Source: Fennellomyces sp. T-0311
Taxonomy: Eukaryota; Mucoromycota; Mucoromycetes; Mucorales; Lichtheimiaceae
DNA: 64,000 bases
NCBI GenBank assembly: GCA_025266875.1
Contig: JALLLT010000019.1
Span: 1-64,000 of the forward strand
Direction of reading: 5' to 3'
The translations under genes were made by a program, and so were the position numbers. Every line of letters starts with the position of its first letter. Positions within the stretch are counted from its first letter, which is position 1. The notes below the pieces were generated by a model. It was not told the DNA's origin, did not search any database, and saw only the letters and a list, made by a program, of their open reading frames with translations. Of this stretch, positions 47,103 through 58,276 are shown piece by piece.

Positions 47103-48168
47103 GGTTCAAAAAATAGAGGTTGGAGCGGAAAATGCGCATACTGCACGGTTTGATTGATTTTATTCACAGACGCGTGCGCGCGCAGCCCTCCTTTGCAAGA
47201 AATTGTCTCATAGCAACACACTGTTGTCAGTTTGTTTGTGCAATCATACAATCGCCTCATATAATTGACTACCAAGGTGAGTCACAATGTCCCAGCGCAC
47301 GGTTTATTAAGATACATATACAAAGGATTCTACTACGAAACGAAGAAACGGGCGTATCTGCCTTTACTTTTCTTCCCCGGAACGTAAACCCTGATACGTA
47401 TCCTACACATATAGCAATCTCCATTATCAGCTTTGTGGATGAGGTTTGGTTGTATCTCTTTTCACATTTCATTATGCGGTTAACTGACAAGTGCAGCATG
47501 ATATCCCCTTGGGTATGTAATGATTTATACATCTTTTGATTGACAGAATATACATAACTCACCTTAATGTAGATGAGGTGGCATGCACTGTTTTTCTTTA
47601 ATAGTATGGACAAAAACATATGAAGGAAGCCTTGGATGCTGCCATCGTTGTGAAAGAAATCCGCTTGCCTACACGGATCCGACATGCGGGGTAAAGTAGG
47701 TATTGTTCCACAATACAGGAGCTATTGGTGTTCTGGCATCTCGTCATAATGCTCTGAGAGCGTCTTAATGTGCCACCAACTGGCACAATCCACCACAGTT
47801 ATAGCCAACTGCTACATGTGTTGCGCGTAAAGCTCAATTTCCAACTTGAAAATATAAGACCAATTTTACCTTTGGTTTAATAGCTAATTAGCTCTATACA
47901 GAGTGGTGTACATACCTTTGCATGGAGAGCATGCTTTGGTGTAATTTTTGGTATTTATATACATATGTATGGATCAGAATATCAGGACTTTTTTTTCTAT
48001 ATAAAATTTGCTTTCCACGAGGTTAACGTCTATACTCGGGACCTGTACGCGTTACAACATTTAAATGTTTCAAAAAAACCAAATTTACACTTTTCTTTTT
48101 ATCTGCGTTACTGTCGTTAAAGTAGATCATACGCTTTCATTTACTCAATAGTAGGAAGCATCCTAGCC
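47103..48168. other. Intergenic gap
   Basis: Short frames only, no family recognised. The last ~350 bp should hold the promoter of the plus-strand MFS gene; AT-rich with several ATATA stretches but no single clear TATA box. Confidence 0.5.
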
Positions 48169-50092
48169 ATGTCGACGCGGGAAAAGGACAATTCCACCGA
48201 TCAACAGACCAATTTCGAAACCAGAAATAGTGACTCGGGAGTAAGAATTTAAGAGCAATAAGTGTTTATGGAGATTGCTTATAATGCGGGAAGCAGGATA
48301 GCGCCGAATCTACGCCGGAGGAAAAAAGTTGTAAATTGGACGATGGGGTTGTCGATAAAGGATACGCGTGGCTTGTCGCTATCGGCACAACGGCATCGTT
48401 TTTCTTTGTAGGATTGCCACAGAACTGGTGAGCTCGAATGACATGACAACGTTGCACATTTGTCCAACCTCGAGTTTCTTTTTTCCGCACAATGTAGGGG
48501 TACGATCATGCTATGTTTGTGGAACGTACACTGATGTCTTTCGACACAGGTGTAATTCAAGACATTTACCTGAAAAACAATATATTCCGTGGTTCGGACA
48601 TGACAACCCAGTTGACATTGGTGGGGTCACTGCTTCAAGCTCTGCAAGTACGTGGTTATTACTCTTTAAAATTTTATTATCGAAAATTTCGAGTAACATG
48701 ATCTAAACCAACGGCTGGCAACAGTGCGCATGTGTCATCATCAGCAACTTGCTCTACAATAGGTTGGGGGCTAGAAAACTGACAATACTGGGTGCAATAA
48801 TGACTTTTCTCGGATTAATGGTAACTGGCGAAACAACCACGGTAAGCATTACAACAAGCGGTTTATTTTATTACTCCTGACAGCTAAATGATGCAGGCGT
48901 GGCAAATGTGCCTTTCATTAAGCGTATGCATGGGCCTGGGGATAACATTTTTATCAGGAGTAAGTCTACATTTGCTATTATGACAGTTTACATTGATTTG
49001 TGTATCAAAAGGTTGCAGTGCGAGTTTTACCCCAATGGTTTGAAAAGAAAAGGAGCACAGCATTTGGATTACAAGCGAGCTCGTCTCCGTTAGCCGGCTT
49101 TCTGCTTCCATTTATCATTGTACCCGTATATAACAGACTTGGCCATCAATGGTATATTCACTCAAGCGAACACCCGTTGCCAGTATACTGACTTTTATCC
49201 GAAAAGGATATTTCGTGTTTTAGCATTTATGTCCATTGGAATCAATATCCTACCGATCGCATTCGTAAAAGATCAAAAGAGTCACAAAGCAGCACAGAAA
49301 AAGGCGAAGAATTTCGATTTTAGTGTGCTGAAAGACGTAAACATGCTCATCTGGATTGCGGTGGGCCCCTTGAACTTTTCGGCGAGAATTATTACAATGA
49401 CATTTTTGCCATGTATGGGTATTCCGTAACATTTAGAATTTAATGTTGCTAACTTTTGAAACTAGCGTACGGAACCTATAATGGTCTTACCGATACCGAA
49501 GTAGCAGCACTTGCTGCTGTCGCTGCTGGTTTGAATCTGGTTGGGAGACTAGCCACAGGGTGAGAAATAGATGCGCATAGTTATGTAGCGCAATTGCAAG
49601 TAACTAATTGCACGGAACTTCATAGTGTAGCGGCGGATCGGGTAGGGAATATGAATACATACACTATCTCTACATTTCTTACAACCCTGTCTGTCTTTCT
49701 CATTTGGATGTTTGCATATGACTTTAAATCCATGATTGCCTTTTCAGTCGTATTCGGCGTCTTTTCCGGAAGCTATACCGTCCTATGTATGTGAATTTAA
49801 CTTGCACAGTCGCATGTGATATACTGACGATGTTGGTTTAGCCGCACCTATAGCCTTAAATATTGTTGGTCTCGAAAGGTTCCCGTCTGCGCTAAATTTT
49901 ACCATGCTTGCACATGTTCTAGATGTGATCATACCGGTCGTTACCAGCAATCGAGCAAGCAACCATAATACCGGCGACAGCGATCCATATCGATTATACA
50001 AACTTATCGGCGGATCAACCTATGCCTTATGCACTTTACTTGGCATACTATTAAAATTCCGGCTTAACAAGAAGTGTATAGCAAAAGTGTAA
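48169..50092 (+). CDS. MFS monocarboxylate-transporter-like protein, many exons
   Basis: Exon 1 (48169-48240) and exon 2 (48297-48427) give a polar N-terminus followed by VVDKGYAWLVAIGTTASFFFVGLP, the first helix with the D.GYAW signature of the monocarboxylate porter family. Later exons show GVIQDIYLKNNIF, LGARKLTILGAIMTFLGLM, WQMCLSLSVCMGLGITFLSG, RVLPQWFEKKRSTAFGLQAS, DVNMLIWIAVGPLNFSARII and AVAAGLNLVGRLATG, giving roughly twelve helices to the stop at 50092. It probably carries small organic acids or similar solutes across the plasma membrane. The junction after exon 2 (48427) did not close cleanly: the open frame with GVIQDIY needs one overhanging base but the donor leaves two. So either a small exon was missed or the gene is damaged. 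Confidence 0.65.
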
Positions 50093-50152
50093 TATATTTA
50101 CAATATAGTTTGCTCATGCCCCATATGAAACACTACAAAACAAGTTTATTTT

Positions 50153-50800
50153 TTAAACGGTTATCCTTTTCGGCAACGGGATTACGACCATCGAGGCCGT
50201 CGTAGGATCTGCCTGTGCGCCATGTGGAACCACCGCTACCTGCGAATGGATTCGGTGGATCGGGGTTATACACCCGTCATTCTCATCCTTGTACTGCCAG
50301 AGCCATTCTTCAAGAGTCGCTGGCACAAAACGTCGCTCCTCCTTTGAACTGTACCAACGGACAAACGCAAGATGGTAGACCAGTGGTATACAGTTGACGA
50401 TGATTTTGTGCTTGAAGAAGTACATCATGCGCCCAGGATATACACGACTCACACCACGCCGCAAGTACGTTACTTGAATATATGAGCCATTGTTTCTCCG
50501 CTCGTAATGGGCGTCGACCGTGAGGTCCCTCCCGTACGCCTCCAGGCAGATCGCCAGCAATACCTGGTCGCCGTTATATAAGATGGTCCCAGCCGAAAGT
50601 CGGGCGCAAACGGATGTTTGGTTTTCGTGCTGCCACCAATTGTCGTTTAGCAGGCTCTGCTGCTGTATTGTCATGAGCCACGGTACTTCCCATACAACCA
50701 GCCCATACCTCTTGTTGACAATTTTTCCGGTCTCGTCATCCTTATGGACTGTTTTATGTTGGTGCATCCATAAACCACTGTTCGCGTCGCTCGTAACCAT
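50153..50800 (-). pseudogene. C-terminal fragment of a Tnp2-type transposase
   Basis: A 215-residue open frame whose second half, YPGRMMYFFKHKIIVNCIPL then FVRWYSS and ITPIHRIHSQVAVV, lines up with the C-terminal domain of the island transposase (YLGDIQFAFRHKYQDRDDRI, then VRVYRAA and VIDVRDILGFAG, ~30,330-30,510). The catalytic core and Cys clusters are absent and no upstream exon fits, so it is a detached remnant of a related but different element. It ends about 140 bp from the hairpin at 50938. Confidence 0.5.
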
Positions 50801-50937
50801 TCTTGCGGCCGTCGACGCTGATGTTAAGAGCGCGTACGTTTCGTCCTTGAATGAGTAGATTATTGGGCTCTAACGACCAAGATTTGCCAGCATCAACCGG
50901 TTGAAGGGGTCAATGGAACTTTCTCCAGTCGCCAATA

Positions 50938-50997
50938 CACGATAACGAAAAAAAAAAGACGAAAAATTGTCAATTCGTCTTTTTTTTCGTTATCGTG
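50938..50997. repeat. Near-perfect 60-bp hairpin with CAC tips and ATA flanks
   Basis: Arms 50938-50963 and 50974-50997 are inverted copies: CACGATAACG, a run of ten A (eight T in the other arm), then GACGAA, around a 10-base loop. Both outer flanks read ATA (50935-50937 and 50998-51000). The CAC tips and the 3-bp flanking duplication are those of the CACTA superfamily, so this may be two element ends left after internal deletion. It could also act as a terminator-like RNA hairpin. Confidence 0.8.
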
Positions 50998-51253
50998 ATA
51001 TGGCCTCCGCGAAATCCAAAATCTTAACCCATTTCATCTTGTGCTCATCCTTTTCGAGAACACAGTTCCTTCCTTCGCCCAGTACGTTGCCGCCCATGTC
51101 GACTAGCATTCGATTGTCTTCTTCGTTGACCACATTTTCCTCTCCTTTGGTTGCCCCGCTGTTGTTCGCCTCGTCTGGAATACTGTTTTTTGCCACACTG
51201 CCCTGCAAAAGCCATTTGCTCCCGTGTACCACGTTTATACCGTGACCTTTCAT
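50990..51253 (-). CDS. Hypothetical frame ending inside the hairpin
   Basis: An open frame (MKGHGINVVHGSKWLLQ...) of 87 residues, whose stop codon is supplied by the hairpin arm at 50990. A possible upstream exon (~51,400-51,260) is not resolved. No family is recognised. It may be a gene truncated by the hairpin insertion, or chance. Confidence 0.22.
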   Translation of the reverse strand: MKGHGINVVHGSKWLLQGSVAKNSIPDEANNSGATKGEENVVNEEDNRMLVDMGGNVLGEGRNCVLEKDEHKMKWVKILDFAEAISR

Positions 51254-52079
51254 ATGTTCGATAAAACTCTAGTTGTTGCAAGGTTACTTCGATGTATCGG
51301 GCAGTGGACTCCTCCTTCTTCCCTTGTGAGAACATTTCTGGCTGTGTGGAAGGAAAGAGTATACAATTCAAAACCTAAATTATTACACCTACTGGTTTCT
51401 GTATAAGGATGTAACAGTGCAGACAACAGTACACTTGCAATCGTATACGTTGCTGACGGTCAGACAGTGTAAACAATAACCCAAAGGTGAAAATGGTTAT
51501 GAAAAGTATAAACAATGAGAGCTCCGGTATCCAGGAATCCTGCTTTATATATACGTCAGATATTAGGGGGTACCGTCCAAGGCGCCTATGATCGACAATC
51601 TATGAATTCTATTTATAGCTATACGTAATCCTAATATCCTTATCCAACCATGCGCCATACCAGTTATCGTATGCTATGTCTGTCAATACGGTATATAGAT
51701 ACTGTATGACGATCAACGGCTTTGCAAGCTGGATAACGTCTGTAATAGTACTCATTTTTACAAAGTGTAGACGTGATAAACGCGACGGTTCTCTAACTTT
51801 AAGGGGCCTCGAAAACTTTTACCACGGTTGAAGTATGGGCAAGGAGTCACAGCCGTCATTGCGGTTCGGCCCCATTTATTGTGGAAGCGGAAAAAGGAGG
51901 AAGGACCTAAAATTGTTGTGGATAGTTCTGACTTTTTATTTGTGAACAACCAGATCATATGACGTTTACAAGTATCAGTTTTTCTATCTTTATTCTTCTT
52001 TTATCAAATTTGTTCAAGCTTTTCTTCGTGAAGCCAAATCTGTACTTCTTTGATCAATCCTCTACTACTGTACAACGCC
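51254..52079. other. Gap, AT-rich, no gene recognised
   Basis: Short frames only. No repeats or RNA genes seen. Confidence 0.5.
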
Positions 52080-52700
52080 GCGCAGCTTGCTGTTTATCCA
52101 TCATGGCACGCGCGGCAACGTTGTGTCGTATACAGATAACGTCGTTCTCGTTGCTACCTTTGAGCTAATGTGGACTTCATTGGCCACATGCGAATAACAC
52201 AGCCAAGTGTTTGGATACTGGAAAAATCTGTCCAAAAGTTTCATTAGTAAATAGACCAGAGACGGCACCAGATATAGCAGCCACATTCTGTCTACTATAT
52301 AGTACACCATTGTCACCGACCAATCAGTCACATATCTTGGAATTCCATTCAACAATAATGTGCTTTTGGCCACATAGCCACTTATCATACAGAGCAATCC
52401 ATTTCTTGAAGCTACTCAACACTCTTGAATTTAGTGCCACTGGAACCACAAGGCTCCTATCAGCACATATCTACAGCCAGTTCATAAAACTGCAATATAG
52501 TATGAATTAGTTGTCCAAAAGCTGCTCAAGAAACATCTCAAGCTCCTGGAAAACCGCCTAAGCAAATTGCCCACGAAAATGTAAGGTAGCTCATTCAACC
52601 CTTCCGTCGTACTGTTGGGAAGTGTCTTAAAAAGGAACTAAAGGCTATGTGACGCTCTGACCTTAACTGGCTTATACACAAGATTCAGACATAGGTGTTA
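52080..52700 (+). pseudogene. Decayed LINE (non-LTR) reverse transcriptase fragment
   Basis: In the frame of 52,126 the translation reads VSYTDNVVLVATFELMW, then a stop after ATCE, HSQVFGYWKNLSKSFIS, a stop, and later VTYLGIPFNNN. This is the order of the LINE palm domain: a Y/F-A-D-D catalytic box (here YTDN), the HS...GY...KS segment, and the YLGIPF thumb start. In-frame TAA and TAG codons and the mutated catalytic box show it is dead. Further 3' similarity fades by ~52,700. Confidence 0.65.
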
Positions 52701-54237
52701 GACTTGGTGCATCGTCCACTCGCTCAAAAACGTTATTACTTTAATTGCATTGTCCTACCCTGCATTCCCCCATATAAAAATACTTGAGCTCAGAATAAAT
52801 AAACAAGGGCTTTTCTTCCCAAGTGAGGATAGAAGGGAGCTGCCATGTGAGTGCTCTTTTGAAGTCTGAACCTTTATGTATACTTATACGTTGTAAATTT
52901 GGTAGCGATAATTATTCCCGTGTGTGTGTGTATTTTGAATTCACGCGCAACTGCAAGATTTTGTATCCTTCCGTATCAATTGTAAACCGATTTTTCCTTC
53001 ATAGTGCGTTTGCATATCGAGTATTTTCTGATAGTGATAAAGGTAGAGATTGCATTGTGCATTTGGTTAGAAAATCTTCTTTGCTCACATGGCAGGACCT
53101 CTCTATCCAGATCCTGTCGCTGTCTCAAATCCCTGTCCTTCATTTCAACAACCACTACAATGACATAGAGATCGCGGCTGTCGGAAAACTCTCTGAAAGG
53201 AGTCTATTAGTTATGTTCAACCAGATGAATTACCTGAATTTCAGCTACTTTGAGCCAGCTGAAAGCCTGACAGAAAGGCACACAAAGCTCTATAATTAGA
53301 TCTAAGAATCGTATAGCTCTCCAAAAGAAGCCAATGTATAAATATTGTTTCTTCCAAATATGTGTACTTCTTTTATTACTTTTTTGTATCACATTCTATG
53401 CTGAACTAGGTTGTAGCTATATAACCTGACCAATGAGCCGTGGCGCATTTCCAATCAATGGGGTGATTGGGCAGTCAGCAGAAAAAAGCTACGTTGCTGT
53501 ATTAATTGGATCTTATATCATTATCTAAGGATGAGCTATCACTGTATATCTTTGACTAGGAATAATAATAAGTACCAGAATGCTGTTGCGGCAGTTTATT
53601 TGATGACGCGTACAATACCTGAGAAGCAGTATTATTCCTATAAGATGTTCACCGGTTCCACCATACGTTGATTTCAACTATAGAGCTTACCACACTGTGT
53701 ACCTGTGTCCCGTAAAAAAAAAATGCAAAGCAAAGCTCCGTAGCGCAAACTGTAGAAGAGAAGATTAAAGGGCAGCTATTTTCTTCACATAGCCGATACT
53801 TTTCAAAGTATATATGATCGGCCGGCTAGTATTAGGACTTGAGTTAGTATCGATATATATTCAAAAGCTTACCTAGATTGTGGTGGTATCCATGACTATT
53901 AGTGCCATCTAAAAAGATCACGAGTTGGCCATATATGCAAATTCTAATGCTAAGCATTATAGTACTTGCGAAGGTATATATTGACAGAGTTATATCCAGT
54001 AGTCATGTGTATTGTACACTTAGATATTGTGAGCTATGAGGACATTCAAGTGATCATTTGCTATGCTAAAGTTCCGCACGGAGCCTTCAAGTACACAGCT
54101 TCAATGCATCGCTCAGATAGTCTCCATAACGAATTCAATGGGTGGTAAGTCTTGTGCACAAAAATCTGTTTGGGGCAAGAAACGGAGGTGAACTGCGTCC
54201 CAAGGACCATCCAAGGTAAGCGAAGTGGGAGTATGAG
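52701..54237. other. Long gap with no recognised gene
   Basis: One open frame of 158 residues (52823-53299) has no recognisable motifs and could be 3' LINE debris. The remainder is AT-rich and non-coding by eye. Confidence 0.45.
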
Positions 54238-54525
54238 TTACTTATAAAGCGTAAGCTCAGAAAGTAGCTTTGCGCGGGCAGTTTCTTCAGTTTGCCAGCA
54301 CAGAGCGAGCATAAGTCCGTTGGGTATTTGGATCGCAGTACTGGATGAAGGTGTGTTTTGTTGGAGATACGGCCCAGAAGTAGTCACCATCATGCAATCC
54401 GAATCCCGTGAGGCAGTCGAAATCGCCAAAAGGACCTCCACTGTTCCGAAAATAACTTTGTTGGGATGGCAGAAGATAGTGCAGAGTTGATCAGGTGGGA
54501 AAGCCAGCATAAAGAAATACTGCAA
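54238..54525 (-). CDS. Hypothetical protein, 95 residues
   Basis: Single open frame with hydrophobic and polar alternation (LCTIFCHPNKVIFGTVEVLL, DCMMVTTSGPYLQQN, GLMLALCWQTEET). Size and texture recall the small proteasome-assembly chaperones, but no diagnostic residues are seen, so I do not assign it. It is divergent from TRM13 with 88 bp between the start codons, which favours a real gene with a shared promoter. Confidence 0.4.
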   Translation of the reverse strand: MQYFFMLAFPPDQLCTIFCHPNKVIFGTVEVLLAISTASRDSDCMMVTTSGPYLQQNTPSSSTAIQIPNGLMLALCWQTEETARAKLLSELTLYK

Positions 54526-54613
54526 TGCAGTTGATACTATACATGGTAAAAAAGAAGAATTTTTTTTGGAGCTGAGCCAAATTTATCGTGAAGCTTCTTT
54601 GCACCTCATTACT

Positions 54614-56394
54614 ATGCCAAAAGAGCCACACGCGAAACCGTCCGAGATCGCGCGAAGAGAAAAGAAAAAAGCCAAGGTGGAAGAACCTGCTCCACCTCCA
54701 CCGGACAAACCGCAACAATGTAAGAGATCGAACCATCGGCATTCCAGATCTGAAATAGTTTACTTTTTTGACAGGTCATTTTTGGGTTGCCCGGAAGCGG
54801 CGTTATTGTAGTTTGCCAGCTAAGCTTACCAACAAATTCTGTGGCGAGCATTTGAATCAAGAGAATGGCAATGAAAAATCCAAAAGCGATCGTCGAATCC
54901 CTTGTCCTTATGACAATTCACAGTAAGTTACCTTTGTGAAACAAAGAAAAACTATAACGCGAGTGAAGTACTGTTTTTGAAAAGGATTTGGAAACCCATA
55001 TGCAACTTCGGTGCAACTCACGTCCACGGGAACCAGAAGTATTCCACAGTTTAAACGTCAATTGCAGCGTGCCATTGTCCGCGGAGGAACTCGAGTTTCA
55101 AAAGAATATCTACTCGCATAAACAGATGCATCCTCAGCCTTGGATCACTCGAGTGCAGCTTGCCCAACTTGCACGGCACGAATTGGATACACTTATTGAA
55201 AAAGTGAAAAATGTTCAGGTCCCATCTATCGAAAGCTCCATACTCACGCACGATGCTGCGGAAAGTAAGAGGTATGTAATGCAATTGCTAACTGGCAAAC
55301 GAATCTAATATGGAATTAGACAGAACGTTAAGCAAACAAAGCATCTGGATCAGCAGGTAACAAGCCAGATTGTTTGAATTGGTTCAGAGGCTAAAACGAA
55401 CCAAAGTCATCGCTGCTAGGTCATATGGCTAGTGCCGGAATGCTGGATAATAAGGAGGCTTGCTTTATCGAGTTTGGTGCTGGAAAAGGTACATTATCTT
55501 GCCCATATTATAATGAAGCCGAACTCATCTATGACAAGCTGAGCTCTCCGCGTATGTCAAGGCAGCAGTGGCAGAAGTGAATGGAGAAGCAACATACGTT
55601 CTTGTGGATCGAAAAATTGTCAGGAACAAGGTTGATAATGCTCTGATGGGTCTATCCACCAAACGATCCACAGTTCAACGCGTCACGATCGATATCAAGG
55701 ATTTGGATCTTTCAAAAGTACAAGCACTGTCGGACGAAAATGGCAAACGAAAGAAAATCGTTGCATTATCCAAGCATTTGTGTGGCAGTGCTACTGATAT
55801 TACACTCAAATGCTTAATGAATTACGTCGAAAGTGAAAAGGCGGCTGGAAACACGTAAGTGATGATCTCTCTCAAGTACCTTTTTTTAAAAGAAAAAAAA
55901 AGTTAACTGTTCTATTGTCAGGTCTCCCATTTCAGGCATCATCATTGCACTTTGCTGCCATCAACTATGTCGTTACGAAATGTATCCAAATATTCCATAT
56001 TTGGACCAAGTTGGCTTCAGCAAGCTCGATTTCGCGCGATTATGTAAGATGAGTAGCTGGGCTATTTGTGGTCAGCGGACGCAAGCGGAACAGGGTGAAG
56101 AAGATGATCATGCTACAGTGGCGCAGGAAGCTGGTGATGCAGATCTGACAACGTACGTTCTTTGTGTACAATGCGTGGATTGCTTTTGGCTAACCAGTGA
56201 AATATAGCGGACACTACTCTGGCTTGGACCACAATGACCGAGAAAAGATCGGATACCGGTGCAAACGTGCGATAGATACTGGCAGAGTGCGCTATTTGGA
56301 ACAGTACGGATTCAAGGTGAAGCTGGTTTACTATGTGGATTCGGCAACCAGTTTAGAAAACTGTGCATTGATAGCTGTGCCAGAGGAAAAATAA
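54614..56394 (+). CDS. TRM13: tRNA 2'-O-methyltransferase TRM13
   Basis: Exon 1 (54614-54719) ends in the first Cys of a CCCH finger completed in exon 2 (54775-54922): CHFWVARKRRYCSLP...FCGEH. A U11-48K-type CHHC finger spans exons 2-3: CPYDNSH then THMQLRC. The methyltransferase part has GHMASAGML, FIEFGAGK (SAM loop), ALSKHLCGSATD, IIIALCCHQLC and GFSKLDFARLCKMSSWAICG, all TRM13 hallmarks. The enzyme methylates the 2'-OH of position 4 in some tRNAs. Nine or so exons; the junction near 55356-55425 was not resolved cleanly. The stop at 56394 lies inside the 3' end of the convergent SPN1 gene (overlap ~83 bp). Confidence 0.88.
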
Positions 56395-57982
56395 CATGCT
56401 TTGTTCCTTTTTTTATTTTTTCATTGATCGGATCGTGTTTGTCAACCGCTTCAGCGTGCCCTGCTATTATAGTTGCGTCACGCTCAGTACTTGTTGCCAA
56501 GACACCCGTGTCAAGGTCACTTACTTCTTTGGTTTTTATCCTGGCAGCTTTTTTCACGGTGCTTTGTGGAATAATGTCGTAATCAGGCGCAACTGCTTGT
56601 GGCACCCGGACATGCATTCTTCGAGGATCGGAAGAATTGCTAGAGAGGTTGTTAGAGTGAAAAAAAAACGCGCATGACAAACGTTAGCTTACCCTTCTTC
56701 TCTGTCATTCTCGGGCCGGTATCTCTTTCGACGCTGCAGCCTAATCGAAATGTTAGCAAAGCACCAGCAACCTGTGCTTTTTCCAGACATACATTTCTTC
56801 ACGAGAATACTCGCGCTTCTCATGCATGCGTTCTCTGTAATTATCACTGCGCTTGATAACGAGGCGACTCCATTTGGCAACAAGCTGTTCGGCCTTGCGT
56901 CTGACGCGTGCTTCGACGCGGGGCGACCGCTGATAGAAATATACGATTTTGCCCACGCCACTTTCTCGCAGATGGCCACTGCTCATTGTCAACTATTCGG
57001 TCCGGTGAGAACTTGGCCGCAACCATACGGGTTCTTTGATTCGCTTACCGAGTTCAAGATATCCAGCATGGAGTTTTGAATATCCAAGCTGGGAAGGGAT
57101 CGATCTGGTAACGGTTCCAGCCAAAGTCGGATCGTGTCAAGCAACTGGTTGTCCAAGATACTGTCCTGGGCCGCATCACTAAAATTCAATCGAAAATGAG
57201 TCCCCACTGTCTTGAACCCCATGATAACGCCGGACACTTTACAGCGTAAGCAAAGCCGTTGCTTCGTGAAGCATCTTGAGCTTGGCGATGGCGGGCTTCC
57301 TTTCATTGTTCGATTGGTTATCCATTTCTGCAGCCACCTTCATCTTTTCCCGCAACGCCGAAAGCTCGTCATCCATAGCCCGTTCCAAATCTTCTTCGTC
57401 GGCCTTCTTTCGTTTGCGTTTGCCACTTGACATGACCTTTTCGGAATATCGATCAAACACCTCCAAAAATGCTGCTTCTCAGTCAGTTTGATGTTTTTTT
57501 CTAACAGAAATAAAAGGTGGAGCTCACCTTGGCCAGGATCTAATTCTGCTCGTGGTTGTGAATCTTGTTGTTCACCTTCTTCGCCAACTGCTCCTTGCTT
57601 CCTTGATCGTAATTCTTCACGCATGCGTTCCAAATCAGGATCATCGTCTTGTGTTGATTCGCGATTGGCTCGTTTGAAAGAAGGCAACTTGGGTCGTCTC
57701 ATTATCGTCTCTTCCTCTTCTTCACCGTCGTTATCTTCCACAGCTTCGTCATTTGCGTTATAGTCTTTTTCGTCCCCGGAACCTTTTCTCAACGGTTACG
57801 ACAAGATCTTGACGCTTTTTTTAGGTACAAAATACCTTGATCGCCTTCAAAATCGGATAATTCTAAATCATCACCGGCTTCACCGCCAAATAATTCTTCA
57901 TTACCGAGAGCCTGATAATGAATTTAGTTCAAGAGCCCACAGATTGCTTATTTGTTGAGGGGTTTACCGATTCCTGCGACAT
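56312..57982 (-). CDS. SPN1: Transcription elongation factor SPN1/IWS1
   Basis: Starts at 57982 with a 5-codon exon (MSQES), then [21 protein letters not shown] (57911-57836) and a long acidic, charged region ([17 protein letters not shown]). The TFIIS N-terminal (LW) domain core follows: [57 protein letters not shown] and [20 protein letters not shown]. The end has [18 protein letters not shown], typical of the SPN1 C-terminus. SPN1/IWS1 binds Spt6 and RNA polymerase II and links elongation, chromatin and mRNA export. About nine exons; all junctions from 57982 to the C-terminal exon closed in frame. The last exon overlaps TRM13 tail to tail. An ATG at 58047 exists but is out of frame with exon 2. 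Confidence 0.9.
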
Positions 57983-58276
57983 TTGGTTAAAGTGAGAGAA
58001 GCCTTCGTGACTTTTCGACGCCGCTGCTTAATTTTGGTGTTTCCCATGGTTACCAACAATCAGTTTCCAAAGTAACGGAGGTAGCCAAGTGTAATGATAA
58101 TTGCAAAGGTTTAAAGGCGGTGTCAGCCTTCAAGATTATATTTACAGCAGATAGATGAAGATATAGATATTATGAGCTCATTATGTCCTCCACACGGGCC
58201 TTCACCTCTTGCACTTCATTTGGATTACTATTTGCTTGTCTCAGTATCTTGCGAGAAGAGCAACCGTAACAAACAC

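Noticed and set aside
47120..47539. 139-residue plus-strand frame upstream of the MFS gene
   Set aside because: Low-complexity, no family, and a comparable frame exists on the other strand; likely chance.
52823..53299. 158-residue frame after the LINE remnant
   Set aside because: No recognisable motif; possible LINE debris only.
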